The position numbers and the translations under genes were made by a program. A stretch of DNA of 64,000 bases from Bdellovibrio bacteriovorus str. Tiberius (GTDB lineage Bacteria > Bdellovibrionota > Bdellovibrionia > Bdellovibrionales > Bdellovibrionaceae), in the NCBI RefSeq assembly GCF_000317895.1, contig NC_019567.1:1-64000 (forward strand), written 5' to 3'. Below are positions 36,124 to 44,362 of the stretch, in pieces (position 1 is the first letter of the stretch; every line of letters begins with the position of its first letter). Under the pieces are notes generated by a model that worked only from the letters and a program-made list of their open reading frames with translations, ran no database searches and was not told the DNA's origin.

Positions 36124-38517
36124 ATGAACCAATTCCTTAAAAAGTTTCGACAGGACGTCATTTCAATAGGCTTTTTAGGCTTGGGGCTTTTCCTCGCCCT
36201 GGCCCTGGTTAGCTATAACCCTATGGACCCTTCCCTGAATTCAATGGGACAGGGCCTAAGATCCACAAATTACTGCGGAATTGTCGGAAGCTTCCTGGCG
36301 GATATGCTTTATCAGGCGATGGGCCTTGCGGCCTGGGTGGTGGTGGCGTGTTTTGCCAAAATCGCCTATGCAAGCTTTAAGGGTGAATCCCTGAACCTTA
36401 AAAACATTCGTTTTGTCTGGGCTTTGCTGCTGATCGTGAACGTGGCGGCTTTGTTCAGTCTGTATCTGCCCAACACCAAGATCTTCCAGGGGCAGATCTA
36501 TCTGGGGGGCCTTTTGGGTTTGGGCGTGTCCCAGGCGCTGATGCAGGCGTTTAACTCCGTGGGTGTGCAGGTGATTTTGTGGTCTTTGATGGCCGTGCTG
36601 GTGGTGTTCTATTCCGAACGCACACTGCAGGAACTGGCAGAGATTCCCCAGGGTCTTTTTGCTGACATGAAAAAGAAAAAGTTCACCGACAAAATTGCGG
36701 CGTTCTTTTCTGGCATGTTCGTGAAGGAAGAAAAAACCAAGAAGTCCAAGAAAGACGAAAAAGCCAAAGCGGCGATCTTCCCTCTTTCCGATAAAAAATT
36801 CGTAGAAAAAGCATCTGAAGAAGAGGAAGAGGACGAGGAGCTGGAAGAGCTTCTGGCCGCGGCCGAAGAAGAGGATGAAGAGGAAGTCGAAGAAGACGAG
36901 GAAGAATCCGACGACGAAGAAGAGGAAGAAGTTCCTGCTGTTCGTCTGGCGCAAAAACGCAAAGTCGTGATGAAAGCCAAGCCTCCGCGTCGTATTGAAA
37001 ACTGGGATATGCCGAAATTGGCGTTGTTGGAAGATCCTCCAGCATCCCGAATCAAGATCGACAAGGCCGAGATTCAGCGCAAGGCCGATTCACTGGTTGA
37101 AAAATTGAAGAACTTCTCCATCGAAGGCAGCATCCAGGACGCCAAACCTGGCCCGCTGGTCACGATGTATGAATTTAAACCCAATGCCGATGTGAAGATC
37201 TCAAAAATCTCAGAACTGGAAGACGATCTGTCTTTGGCTTTGTCTTCAGAATCCGTGCGTGTGGTGGGTCACATCCCGGGCACTGATGTTGTGGGTATTG
37301 AAACCGCGAACTTAAAGCGTGAAACCGTTTATTACAAAGACTTGATCGCGGAAGACACCTTCTGGAGCGAAGATCTGGCACTGCCGATGGCCGTGGGCCG
37401 TGCGGTGGATGGGGAACCAAAAGTTGTGGATCTGAGAAAGATGCCGCACTTGCTTATCGCCGGGACGACGGGTTCTGGTAAGTCCGTGTTCGTGGGCTCG
37501 ATCATCACGGGTCTGTTGTTCAGACACTCACCGAAAACGCTGCGCTTGGTGCTGATTGACCCGAAAATGGTCGACTTAGCACCATTCTCGACCGTTCCGC
37601 ATCTGGTGCTTCCGCATGTGACCGAGCCGAAGAAGGCTGCGACTGCGCTGAAGTGGGCGGTGCGTGAGATGGAAAAACGTTATAAGTCCCTGTCGAAATT
37701 CGGTGTGGGTAAAATTGAAGCCTTCAACGAAAAGACCGGCAATCTTTCCAAGGCCGACGTGGAAGAGCACGAAAAGATCAATCAGGATCTGGAAGAAGGC
37801 AAAGCGAAGCTGGATCAGTACTATTACCAGCCACTGCCTTATATCGTGATCGTGGTGGATGAGTTGGCCGACTTGATGATCGTTGAAAAACAAAACATTG
37901 AAGAGCCGATCCAGCGTCTGACGCAAAAAGCCCGTGCCTGCGGAATCCATTTGATTCTGGCGACACAGTCTCCGCGTAAAGACGTTGTGACCGGTTTGAT
38001 TAAAACGAACATCCCAGGCCGAGTGGCTTTGAAAGTGGCGTCCAAGATGGATTCCCGTATCATCATCGATGACTCGGGCGCTGAACGTCTGCTGCCAAAC
38101 GGGGATATGCTGTTCCAGGCGCCGGGTGTGGGAAAACCAACTCGTCACCATGGTCCTTATTTGTCAGACGCCGAAATCGGCAATGTCGTGAAACACTGGG
38201 CATCGCAGGCAGAGCCGGAATACGATCCACTGGCGATGAAAGCCCTGGATGGATTTGCTGGCGGTGATGGCGGCGAAGCTGGTGGCGGCGACGGCGGCGG
38301 CTTTGGTGAAGAAGAGTATGATGAAAGATACGACGAGATTCTGTCTTGGGCTTCTGAGCAGAAAGAAATCTCTGCGTCTTTAATTCAGCGCAAATTCAGA
38401 CTCGGTTATCCGCGTGCCGCCCGCATGATTGAGATCTTCGAAAAAGAAGGTGTTGTGGGGCCAGCGAATGGCAGCAAGCCGCGTCAAGTTCTTGTGAGTA
38501 GTTACAGAGAACAATAA
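36124..38517 (+). CDS. ftsK: DNA translocase FtsK
   Basis: FtsK couples division to chromosome segregation by pumping DNA and activating XerCD at dif. The 797-residue protein has an N-terminal membrane domain with about four helices (residues 1-170), a linker of about 100 residues that is largely Glu/Asp (residues about 235-275), then the alpha/beta motor with Walker A AGTTGSGKS, Walker B IVIVVDELADLMI, and a C-terminal gamma winged helix (SASLIQRKFRLGYPRAARM) that reads KOPS. A Gly-rich spacer (GGDGGEAGGGDGGG) joins motor and gamma. The acidic linker is shorter than in E. coli. Confidence 0.95.
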   Translation: MNQFLKKFRQDVISIGFLGLGLFLALALVSYNPMDPSLNSMGQGLRSTNYCGIVGSFLADMLYQAMGLAAWVVVACFAKIAYASFKGESLNLKNIRFVWALLLIVNVAALFSLYLPNTKIFQGQIYLGGLLGLGVSQALMQAFNSVGVQVILWSLMAVLVVFYSERTLQELAEIPQGLFADMKKKKFTDKIAAFFSGMFVKEEKTKKSKKDEKAKAAIFPLSDKKFVEKASEEEEEDEELEELLAAAEEEDEEEVEEDEEESDDEEEEEVPAVRLAQKRKVVMKAKPPRRIENWDMPKLALLEDPPASRIKIDKAEIQRKADSLVEKLKNFSIEGSIQDAKPGPLVTMYEFKPNADVKISKISELEDDLSLALSSESVRVVGHIPGTDVVGIETANLKRETVYYKDLIAEDTFWSEDLALPMAVGRAVDGEPKVVDLRKMPHLLIAGTTGSGKSVFVGSIITGLLFRHSPKTLRLVLIDPKMVDLAPFSTVPHLVLPHVTEPKKAATALKWAVREMEKRYKSLSKFGVGKIEAFNEKTGNLSKADVEEHEKINQDLEEGKAKLDQYYYQPLPYIVIVVDELADLMIVEKQNIEEPIQRLTQKARACGIHLILATQSPRKDVVTGLIKTNIPGRVALKVASKMDSRIIIDDSGAERLLPNGDMLFQAPGVGKPTRHHGPYLSDAEIGNVVKHWASQAEPEYDPLAMKALDGFAGGDGGEAGGGDGGGFGEEEYDERYDEILSWASEQKEISASLIQRKFRLGYPRAARMIEIFEKEGVVGPANGSKPRQVLVSSYREQ

Positions 38518-38547
38518 ATAGAGTCTTGACTGCACCACCCTTGGTCG

Positions 38548-38566
38548 TGGTCTCATTAGGAGACCA
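38548..38566. repeat. Perfect inverted repeat upstream of an exported-protein gene
   Basis: TGGTCTC, loop ATTAG, GAGACCA. It lies 31 bases after the ftsK stop and 24 bases before the next start. No T-run follows, so it is more likely a 5'-UTR hairpin or operator. Confidence 0.45.
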
Positions 38567-38589
38567 TATAACCATTCAAGGAGGAATTT

Positions 38590-39162
38590 ATGTTCAAGGC
38601 TCTTATTGCGGCCCTAGGTTTGGCGTTCTCTGTTAATGCAGTTGCAGCACCATCTATCACGGAAGTAGTAGTTCAGGCTCAAATGCCTGGTATTCTGGAA
38701 CAGGCTCAAACAACTGGTTTGGACTGGAAAGTTGGCGACAGAGCTGACTACAGCATCGACATGGGCTTCATCAAAGGCTCCATGATCACGTCTGTAGCTT
38801 CTATCGGCGCTGATGGCATCTGGATGAATCAGGATATGGATCTTGGTTTTGCTGGTAAGCAAAAAATGGAAATGCTGATCGATCCAAACACTGGCGAAAC
38901 CAAAAAATTGCTGGTGAACGGTAAAGAACAACAAATCCCTAAACAAGACATCGAAGTTATCGAAGTTAAAGAAGCGCGCATCACAGTTCCTGCTGGAACT
39001 TTCGATTGCATCCACGCTCGCCTTAAAAACAAAGAAGACAACTCTGAAATCAACGCATGGATCAATCCACAGTTGGTTCCAATGTCCGGTTTGTTGAAAC
39101 AAGTTGCTCCAAGCCAATTCGGCCAAGTGACTGTTGCTTTGAAATCATTCCAGAAGAAATAA
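38590..39162 (+). CDS. Exported protein of unknown function
   Basis: The 190-residue protein has a clean signal peptide (cleavage about after VAA, residue 19-20) and a mostly beta mature part: WKVGDRADYSIDMGF, then repeated sheets and VPAGTFDCIHARLKN, ending LVPMSGLLKQVAPS. The pattern, including VPAGTFDC, recalls DUF3108-like periplasmic beta proteins, and similar ones may bind lipids. No enzyme motif. AAGGAGG lies upstream of the ATG, suggesting high expression. Three bases separate it from the next gene. Confidence 0.7.
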   Translation: MFKALIAALGLAFSVNAVAAPSITEVVVQAQMPGILEQAQTTGLDWKVGDRADYSIDMGFIKGSMITSVASIGADGIWMNQDMDLGFAGKQKMEMLIDPNTGETKKLLVNGKEQQIPKQDIEVIEVKEARITVPAGTFDCIHARLKNKEDNSEINAWINPQLVPMSGLLKQVAPSQFGQVTVALKSFQKK

Positions 39163-39165
39163 TTC

Positions 39166-40032
39166 ATGAGAATGACAGTGATGAGAGCCGCCTTAACAGC
39201 GGCTCTTTCCTTTTTTGCCCTGCCCGCTTTTTCTCAGACCAAACTTCCAAAGTCTGAGACCTACAAAGATATTATCGAAAAAGCCTACAATTTGAGTCTG
39301 CAGCGTGATCGCACCCAGGCGCTCAATATTCTTTCCAGCGCGATTCAAAGAGAAACCCGCCCCCAGGCGGTGGCTGAACTTAAAAAAACCGTCAGCGAAG
39401 TTTCCAACATCTTTTTCAGCGACAAGTCCCAGCAGCTTTATGAAACCGGCGTGTCTTTGCGCAAGGCCGATGTGAATCAGGCTTTGGACAAAGTTTCGGA
39501 AGCCGCGCGCATTGAGCCAGACAATTTCCCGATCGTGATTGAAATGGCGAGACTTATGATCGCCAAGGGCGACTGCAAGGCGGGCTTGGAAACTGTAAAA
39601 AAGCAGCTTCTGGTGGTGCCTTTTGATGAAGATCTGAAACTGACCCAGGCCCAGGCTTTGGCGTGTCAGACCAAGTGGCCGGAATACCAGAAAGTCTATG
39701 ACACGGTGGCTGTGAAGAAGTCTCCGCTGCAGAAATACTGGTACGCCCTGGAGGTTCAAAAGTTTCTGGATCTTAACAATCCGCTAAAAACTCAGGAAAC
39801 CCTGGGTCTTTTGAAGAAAGCGGACGAAAAATATCCTGAATCCTTCTATTGGCAGTGGAAAGTGGCTCATTCTCAGAAAAGGATGAACACCGAGCAGGCT
39901 CAGAAATACGTGATGACCTGCAAAAACATTTCTGCGAACCAGTACAGACAGTATATGATAGACCCCATGCTTTGCCGCCGCGTTTTGGAAGTCGAAGGCG
40001 AGCTTAAGGGGATGAATGGAACCACTGAATAA
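39166..40032 (+). CDS. Exported helical-repeat (TPR-like) protein
   Basis: The 288-residue protein has a signal peptide (MRMTVMRAALTAALSFFALP and cleavage about after FSQ) and a helical mature part with TPR-like periodicity (AYNLSLQRDRTQALNIL, VIEMARLMIAKGDCKAGL, FLDLNNPLKTQETLGLL). A few Cys are spread through it. Likely a periplasmic scaffold or adaptor. Its last 17 bases overlap the next gene, so it is coupled to the lptM-dap operon; start codon choice among three close ATGs is not certain. Confidence 0.7.
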   Translation: MRMTVMRAALTAALSFFALPAFSQTKLPKSETYKDIIEKAYNLSLQRDRTQALNILSSAIQRETRPQAVAELKKTVSEVSNIFFSDKSQQLYETGVSLRKADVNQALDKVSEAARIEPDNFPIVIEMARLMIAKGDCKAGLETVKKQLLVVPFDEDLKLTQAQALACQTKWPEYQKVYDTVAVKKSPLQKYWYALEVQKFLDLNNPLKTQETLGLLKKADEKYPESFYWQWKVAHSQKRMNTEQAQKYVMTCKNISANQYRQYMIDPMLCRRVLEVEGELKGMNGTTE

Positions 40033-40231
40033 AATCCTTCTGTTTGCAGTATTGGCCCTGGCTGTCTCCGCGTGCGGAGTCAAGGGCCGTCCCCTGCCAC
40101 CACTGAACCCGGCGCCGCTGGGCCGTGGTGAGCCGACCTTCAAGGATGCCAACCAAGCACCGAATCCAAAAAAGAAAACCATCAAAAAAAATCAGGATGA
40201 CGACACCGCCGCCGAGACGGAGGAGCGATGA
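40016..40231 (+). CDS. lptM: LptM-like small lipoprotein
   Basis: The 71-residue protein has lipobox VSAC with C20 and continues GVKGRPLPPLNP, close to the ACGLKGPLYFP start of E. coli LptM (YifL). LptM binds and helps oxidative maturation of the LptD-LptE complex at the outer membrane. The remainder is short, charged and disordered. Gene order supports this: in E. coli yifL lies directly before dapF, and here the stop overlaps the dapF start (ATGA). It starts inside the preceding gene (17-base overlap). Confidence 0.75.
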   Translation: MEPLNKILLFAVLALAVSACGVKGRPLPPLNPAPLGRGEPTFKDANQAPNPKKKTIKKNQDDDTAAETEER

Positions 40232-41085
40232 ACCGACTGCTACCGCTTTCCATCACCAAGATGTCCGGAGCGGGAAATACATTTTCACTGATTGATGCCC
40301 GCAAAGGATCGGTGTGGGCGGATCTGGAAAAAACCCTGGGCATGACTCGCCCGCAGTTTGCCAAACTGGTGTGTGACCGCGTTCTGGGTCTGAGCACCGA
40401 TGGTTTCTTGCTGATTGAAGATGGCAGCGAAGGTTTTGATTTTCACTGGGATTTTTATAACAACGACGGCTCCACCGCGGAAATGTGCGGCAATGCTGCC
40501 AGATGTGCGGCCCGTTTTTGCTATGACACTTTAGATGCCAAAGGCACGGGCATCCTGCGCTTTAAAACCGGCGCGGGCCTTGTGGTGGCGCAGATTCTGG
40601 GTAACAGCCGCATCCGCGTAAAAATGCCGGAGGCGCGCTTCATCCAGGAGTTGATTGAACTTAAAACCAAATCCAGTTCGACGGAAAAATTCGCCCTGGT
40701 AAACACCGGTGTTCCGCATCTGGTGCAAAAGATCCATGCGTTTTCAGACACCGTGGCTTTAAAAGACATGGCCCGCGAAGCCAGATCCCATCACGATCTG
40801 CAACCCGCAGGTGCCAACGTCACTTTCTTTGCCGAGGAAACAGCCGGGAAAATCAGAGCCGTGACTTTCGAGCGCGGGGTCGAGGATTACACTCTGGCCT
40901 GTGGCACGGGCGCTGTGGCGGCGGCTTTGGTTCACAGCAATGAAAGCAAAGATACCAGCGTGGAAGTGCAAATGCCCGGTGGATCAATGCAAGTGACGTT
41001 CATCAGTGGTGATCCCCACCCGCTGATGGAAGGTGATGCGGTTTTTGTCGGGGACTTTAAATACAATCTTGAGGTGGTAGGATGA
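40228..41085 (+). CDS. dapF: Diaminopimelate epimerase
   Basis: DapF converts LL-DAP to meso-DAP for lysine and peptidoglycan. The 285-residue protein starts with SITKMSGAGNTF, carries the first catalytic Cys in NDGSTAEMCGNAARCAARF in overlapping parts and the second in LACGTGAVAAAL. Length is normal. ATGA overlap with both the LptM-like gene before and dapA after shows tight coupling. Co-location with dapA and dapB gives three of the steps to meso-DAP. Confidence 0.95.
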   Translation: MNRLLPLSITKMSGAGNTFSLIDARKGSVWADLEKTLGMTRPQFAKLVCDRVLGLSTDGFLLIEDGSEGFDFHWDFYNNDGSTAEMCGNAARCAARFCYDTLDAKGTGILRFKTGAGLVVAQILGNSRIRVKMPEARFIQELIELKTKSSSTEKFALVNTGVPHLVQKIHAFSDTVALKDMAREARSHHDLQPAGANVTFFAEETAGKIRAVTFERGVEDYTLACGTGAVAAALVHSNESKDTSVEVQMPGGSMQVTFISGDPHPLMEGDAVFVGDFKYNLEVVG

Positions 41086-41963
41086 AAAATTTCAAAGGCA
41101 CGTTCACCGCACTGGTAACGCCATTTAAAAACGGAAAAATTGATTACGCTTCTTTGGATAAGCTTTTAAAACAACAGCTGACTGGCGGCGTGGATGGTTT
41201 TGTCGTGAACGGTACGACAGGTGAAAGCCCGGTGCTGACTTCTTCTGAAAAAGCCGAGCTGTTCAAGCACATCCGCAATATTTGCGGTGACAAAGTTGTT
41301 TTGATCATGGGAACCGGGTCCAACAACACGGCCCAAACGATTGAAGATTCCCGCAAAGCTGAAGAAATGGGTGCGGATGCCATCCTGGTCGTAGTTCCTT
41401 ACTACAACAAACCACCACAGCGTGGACTGTATGAACACTTTAAAGCCGTGGCGTCTTCGGTGAAGATCCCAACGATTCTTTACAATGTCCCCGGCCGCAC
41501 GATCACATCCCTTGAAAGCAGCACCATTCGTGATCTTTCCAAGGTCACGGGCGTGGTCGGCATCAAAGAAGCCACGGGCAAAATTGATCTGGCCAGTGAA
41601 ATCATCAAAGCCTGCGGCAGTGAATTTGTGATGCTGTCCGGGGATGATGGCACGTATGTGGAATTCCTGGGCGCTGGCGGTCACGGGGTGATCTCGGTGG
41701 CGTCACATGTGATTCCCGCACAAATGGTTCAGTGGAAAAAATGGGTGTCTGAAGGCGCCCTTGAAAAAGCCCGCGCGGACATCGCGAAATACAACGACAT
41801 GATCAATCTGCTTTTCGTTGAAGCCAACCCGATCCCGGTGAAAAAGGCTTTGCAATTGATGGGCATTTTGGATTCTGCAGAACTGCGTTTGCCACTGGTG
41901 GAGCTGGGTTCTGAAAACACCGCAAAACTTCAGGCCGAAATGAAAAAAGTGGGTGTGCTGTGA
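41082..41963 (+). CDS. dapA: 4-hydroxy-tetrahydrodipicolinate synthase
   Basis: DapA condenses pyruvate with aspartate semialdehyde. The 293-residue TIM barrel has the Schiff-base lysine K162 (GVVGIKEATG), Tyr134 in YNVPGRT, and the GTTGESPVL pocket near residue 46. Length is typical. It is the fourth gene of the lptM-dapFAB unit. Start ATG overlaps the dapF stop (ATGA), and its own stop overlaps the GTG start of dapB. Confidence 0.96.
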   Translation: MKNFKGTFTALVTPFKNGKIDYASLDKLLKQQLTGGVDGFVVNGTTGESPVLTSSEKAELFKHIRNICGDKVVLIMGTGSNNTAQTIEDSRKAEEMGADAILVVVPYYNKPPQRGLYEHFKAVASSVKIPTILYNVPGRTITSLESSTIRDLSKVTGVVGIKEATGKIDLASEIIKACGSEFVMLSGDDGTYVEFLGAGGHGVISVASHVIPAQMVQWKKWVSEGALEKARADIAKYNDMINLLFVEANPIPVKKALQLMGILDSAELRLPLVELGSENTAKLQAEMKKVGVL

Positions 41964-42646
41964 AGAAAATCAAAATCGGCCTGATGGGTTCGGCCGGTCG
42001 CATGGGTCAAGAGATCGCCGGGGTGATTAAAGCCAATCCCCGCTGCGAACTGGTGTATGCTCCACTGCGCGCGGAAAAATGGGATTCCAAGAAAGCCAAT
42101 CAGGTGGATGTGTGGATTGATTTCACTTCACCAGAAGCTTTGAAGGATGTTTTGAAAAAAGCCAGCGAAGCCAAAACACCGGTGGTGTGCGGAACGACGG
42201 GCTTTTCCAAAAAAGAAAAAGAGCTGCTTAAAACCTACAGCAAAAAAATCCCGGTTTTGTGGTCTTCCAACATGAGCCTGGGTGTGGCTGTGCTGAACGA
42301 GGCGCTGAAAGCCTTTTCTGCGATTTCGCACTTTGATTTCCAGATTGAGGAAATCCATCACAACCGCAAGAAAGACAGACCTTCCGGAACTGCGATCACC
42401 CTGCAGGAGAATCTGGAAAAAGCTGTGGATAAGAAACTTCCTGAAGCTTTGGCCATCCGCGGAGGCGGCGTGTTTGGCGTGCATAAGATCTTTGCCATGA
42501 GTGATGAAGAGGTTCTGACCTTTGAACACACGGCTTTGAACCGCACCGTCTTTGCGAAAGGCTCTGTCCAGGCGGCAGAGTGGCTGGTGAAACAAAAGCC
42601 CGGTCTTTATCAGATCCGCGATGTTCTTTTCGGAAAAAACAAATGA
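41960..42646 (+). CDS. dapB: 4-hydroxy-tetrahydrodipicolinate reductase
   Basis: DapB reduces the DapA product with NAD(P)H. The 228-residue protein has the nucleotide motif GLMGSAGRMGQ, CGTTGFS, and the catalytic EIHHNRKKDRPSGTA block (His and Lys). It is a little shorter than E. coli DapB (273), with a shorter middle. The start is GTG overlapping the dapA stop (GTGA), and the stop overlaps the next start (ATGA). Confidence 0.93.
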   Translation: MKKIKIGLMGSAGRMGQEIAGVIKANPRCELVYAPLRAEKWDSKKANQVDVWIDFTSPEALKDVLKKASEAKTPVVCGTTGFSKKEKELLKTYSKKIPVLWSSNMSLGVAVLNEALKAFSAISHFDFQIEEIHHNRKKDRPSGTAITLQENLEKAVDKKLPEALAIRGGGVFGVHKIFAMSDEEVLTFEHTALNRTVFAKGSVQAAEWLVKQKPGLYQIRDVLFGKNK

Positions 42647-43152
42647 GTCCTGTGCGGCATTCGGCATTGATATATCTGACGCTGGATCTGGTCGGCGGCA
42701 CGGAGAAGGCCAAAGCACTTTTGGCTAAATTGTCAGAGTGTGGAGACATTGTGGCGATTTCTTCGGTGTACAAACGTTACCTGACTCCGGAGCGTCTGGA
42801 TCTGAGTGCCCGCATGGAATTTGTGATCCGTTTTGAAACCATGATGTCTGTGGATCAGTGTCTGCACGTGGTTCTTTCCGGCTGCGCGGAAGGGGCGCCG
42901 GGTTTGCTTCAGCGCAGCCATGCTGAACTGACCCTTTTGACTTTCGATGACATGATTCTGATGTCACCGCGTTTGACGCTTCCCTATCCGCAACTGCACC
43001 AGGATCCGCTTATTATTCGCTGTGCCGCAGAGGCCTGGGGGCAATATGAGCATCCCATCTATCAAAAGAGCTTAAGCGAAATTGCGCGCTCCGCCCTTCC
43101 TGCCAAGCAGGCCGAGTTCCATATTCAGGGTAAAAGCCTGGTTGATTTTTAA
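42643..43152 (+). CDS. HPPK (FolK)-like protein lacking catalytic aspartates
   Basis: The protein of about 169 residues follows the 7,8-dihydro-6-hydroxymethylpterin pyrophosphokinase plan: an N-terminal strand-helix ALIYLTLDLVGGTEKAKALL, ISSVYKRYLTP, MEFVIRFET, and the late PRLTLPYPQLHQDPLIIRC block. Where active HPPK has R..LDLDILL (two magnesium-binding Asp), this reads AELTLLTFDD, so Glu and Thr replace them. The N-terminal G-S-N-L-G-D is also lost. It is translationally coupled to dapB (ATGA). Probably an inactive or repurposed paralogue; it may not be a folate enzyme. Confidence 0.65.
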   Translation: MSPVRHSALIYLTLDLVGGTEKAKALLAKLSECGDIVAISSVYKRYLTPERLDLSARMEFVIRFETMMSVDQCLHVVLSGCAEGAPGLLQRSHAELTLLTFDDMILMSPRLTLPYPQLHQDPLIIRCAAEAWGQYEHPIYQKSLSEIARSALPAKQAEFHIQGKSLVDF

Positions 43153-43213
43153 TCCTGGAAAACGTACAAATTGAGGGTATCCAAAAATCACGTTTCCAGA
43201 CTCGGGAGTTCCC

Positions 43214-43861
43214 ATGAAGTTTTTCATTGATACAGCAGAAATTGAAGAAATCAGACAAGCCAATCTTCGTGGTTGGGTTGACGGTGTTACTACAAATCCT
43301 TCTTTGATCGCAAAAAGCGGCAAGGACTTCCACACTGTGATCAAAGAGATCTGCAAAGAGATCACGGGTCCAGTATCTGCCGAAGTGATCAGCCTTCAGC
43401 ACGAAGAAATGGTTCGTGAAGGTAAAGAGCTGGCGAAACTGGCTTCCAACGTTGTGGTGAAAATCCCGATGTGTGAAGACGGCATGATCGCTGTAAAAAA
43501 ATTGAAATCTGAAGGCATCAAGACCAACGTCACACTGGTGTTTTCTCCGATGCAGGCATTACTTGCTGCTAAAGCGGGCGCGACGATGGTTTCCCCGTTC
43601 GTGGGTCGTCTTGACGACATTGGTGTTGAAGGCATGCAGATGGTTGATCAGGTTATTCAAATGTACCGCAACTATGACTTCGAGACTGAAGTATTGGTAG
43701 CCAGCGTAAGAAGCCCGATGCATATCCAACTTGCAGCTGAAATGGGCGCGGACATCGCGACTATTCCGTTCAAAGTCATGCAATCCATGACTCACCATCC
43801 GTTAACTGACAAAGGTATCAAGATGTTCATGGATGACTGGAACAAGGCTCAGAAGAAATAA
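43214..43861 (+). CDS. Fructose-6-phosphate aldolase / transaldolase-like protein
   Basis: The 215-residue protein belongs to the small transaldolase subfamily (FSA/TalC/MipB). It starts [13 protein letters not shown], has [11 protein letters not shown], the Schiff-base lysine K83 in VVKIPM and [19 protein letters not shown], then [10 protein letters not shown] and VASVRSPMH. Members can be fructose-6-phosphate aldolases or true transaldolases; the sequence alone does not separate these reliably. Start preceded by GGGAG. Its stop overlaps the next start (TAATG). Confidence 0.92.
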   Translation: MKFFIDTAEIEEIRQANLRGWVDGVTTNPSLIAKSGKDFHTVIKEICKEITGPVSAEVISLQHEEMVREGKELAKLASNVVVKIPMCEDGMIAVKKLKSEGIKTNVTLVFSPMQALLAAKAGATMVSPFVGRLDDIGVEGMQMVDQVIQMYRNYDFETEVLVASVRSPMHIQLAAEMGADIATIPFKVMQSMTHHPLTDKGIKMFMDDWNKAQKK

Positions 43862-44304
43862 TGATGAAGACCTTCGTCTGGGTATTCCTTTTTGCATCGA
43901 CGCTTTTTTTTGCTGGTTGTCGCACTGGTGGGGTGATCTTGCGTGAAACCCCACTGAACTTGAGTGAGACCCGACGCGCGATTGTGGCTGTGATTGGTGA
44001 ACCCAAATCCATCAGCCAGAACGGGCGCGAGATGACGTCTCAGTACTACGACAAAAAAGGCAAGAATATCGACAAGATGGATATGGCCAGAGAACGTTTC
44101 TACACCCATGTCACTGTTTTAGGCGACCGTCGCCCTTACGATGTTCAGGTCCAGGTTCTGGTCGAAGGTCGTAATGAAGACGGCGGTTTCGACCTGCTTG
44201 ACCGCGACGACGACAAAGCCGCACCCATCGCGGAAAAGATCCGCCAGTCCCTTAACCAAAGTCGCGACAGTCGCAACGTGATTGACGACTTCCGTTCCTT
44301 CTAA
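43861..44304 (+). CDS. Small lipoprotein of unknown function
   Basis: The 147-residue protein has a lipoprotein signal with FAGC (C20). The mature part is about 125 residues and moderately charged: TRRAIVAVIGEPKSISQNGREM, and a beta region RFYTHVTVLGDRRPYDVQVQVLVEG that ends in DRDDDKAAP. It looks like a small alpha/beta envelope lipoprotein. No family recognised. An in-frame ATG at 43864 is nearly equal as a start. It is coupled to the transaldolase-like gene by a one-base overlap. Confidence 0.7.
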   Translation: MMKTFVWVFLFASTLFFAGCRTGGVILRETPLNLSETRRAIVAVIGEPKSISQNGREMTSQYYDKKGKNIDKMDMARERFYTHVTVLGDRRPYDVQVQVLVEGRNEDGGFDLLDRDDDKAAPIAEKIRQSLNQSRDSRNVIDDFRSF

Positions 44305-44317
44305 ATACGATTAAGGC

Positions 44318-44333
44318 TAGTCAGAAATGACTA
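44318..44333. repeat. Small hairpin with GAAA tetraloop
   Basis: TAGTCA, GAAA, TGACTA followed by TTCTTC. A short stem with a stable tetraloop just after a lipoprotein gene; could be a weak terminator. Confidence 0.35.
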
Positions 44334-44362
44334 TTCTTCAAATGAGGTGACTGTTGCAAGGA

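Noticed and set aside
36609-37064. Serine-rich open frame antisense to the ftsK linker
   Set aside because: It is the complement of Glu codons (GAA/GAG) in the acidic linker, so the Ser run is an artefact.
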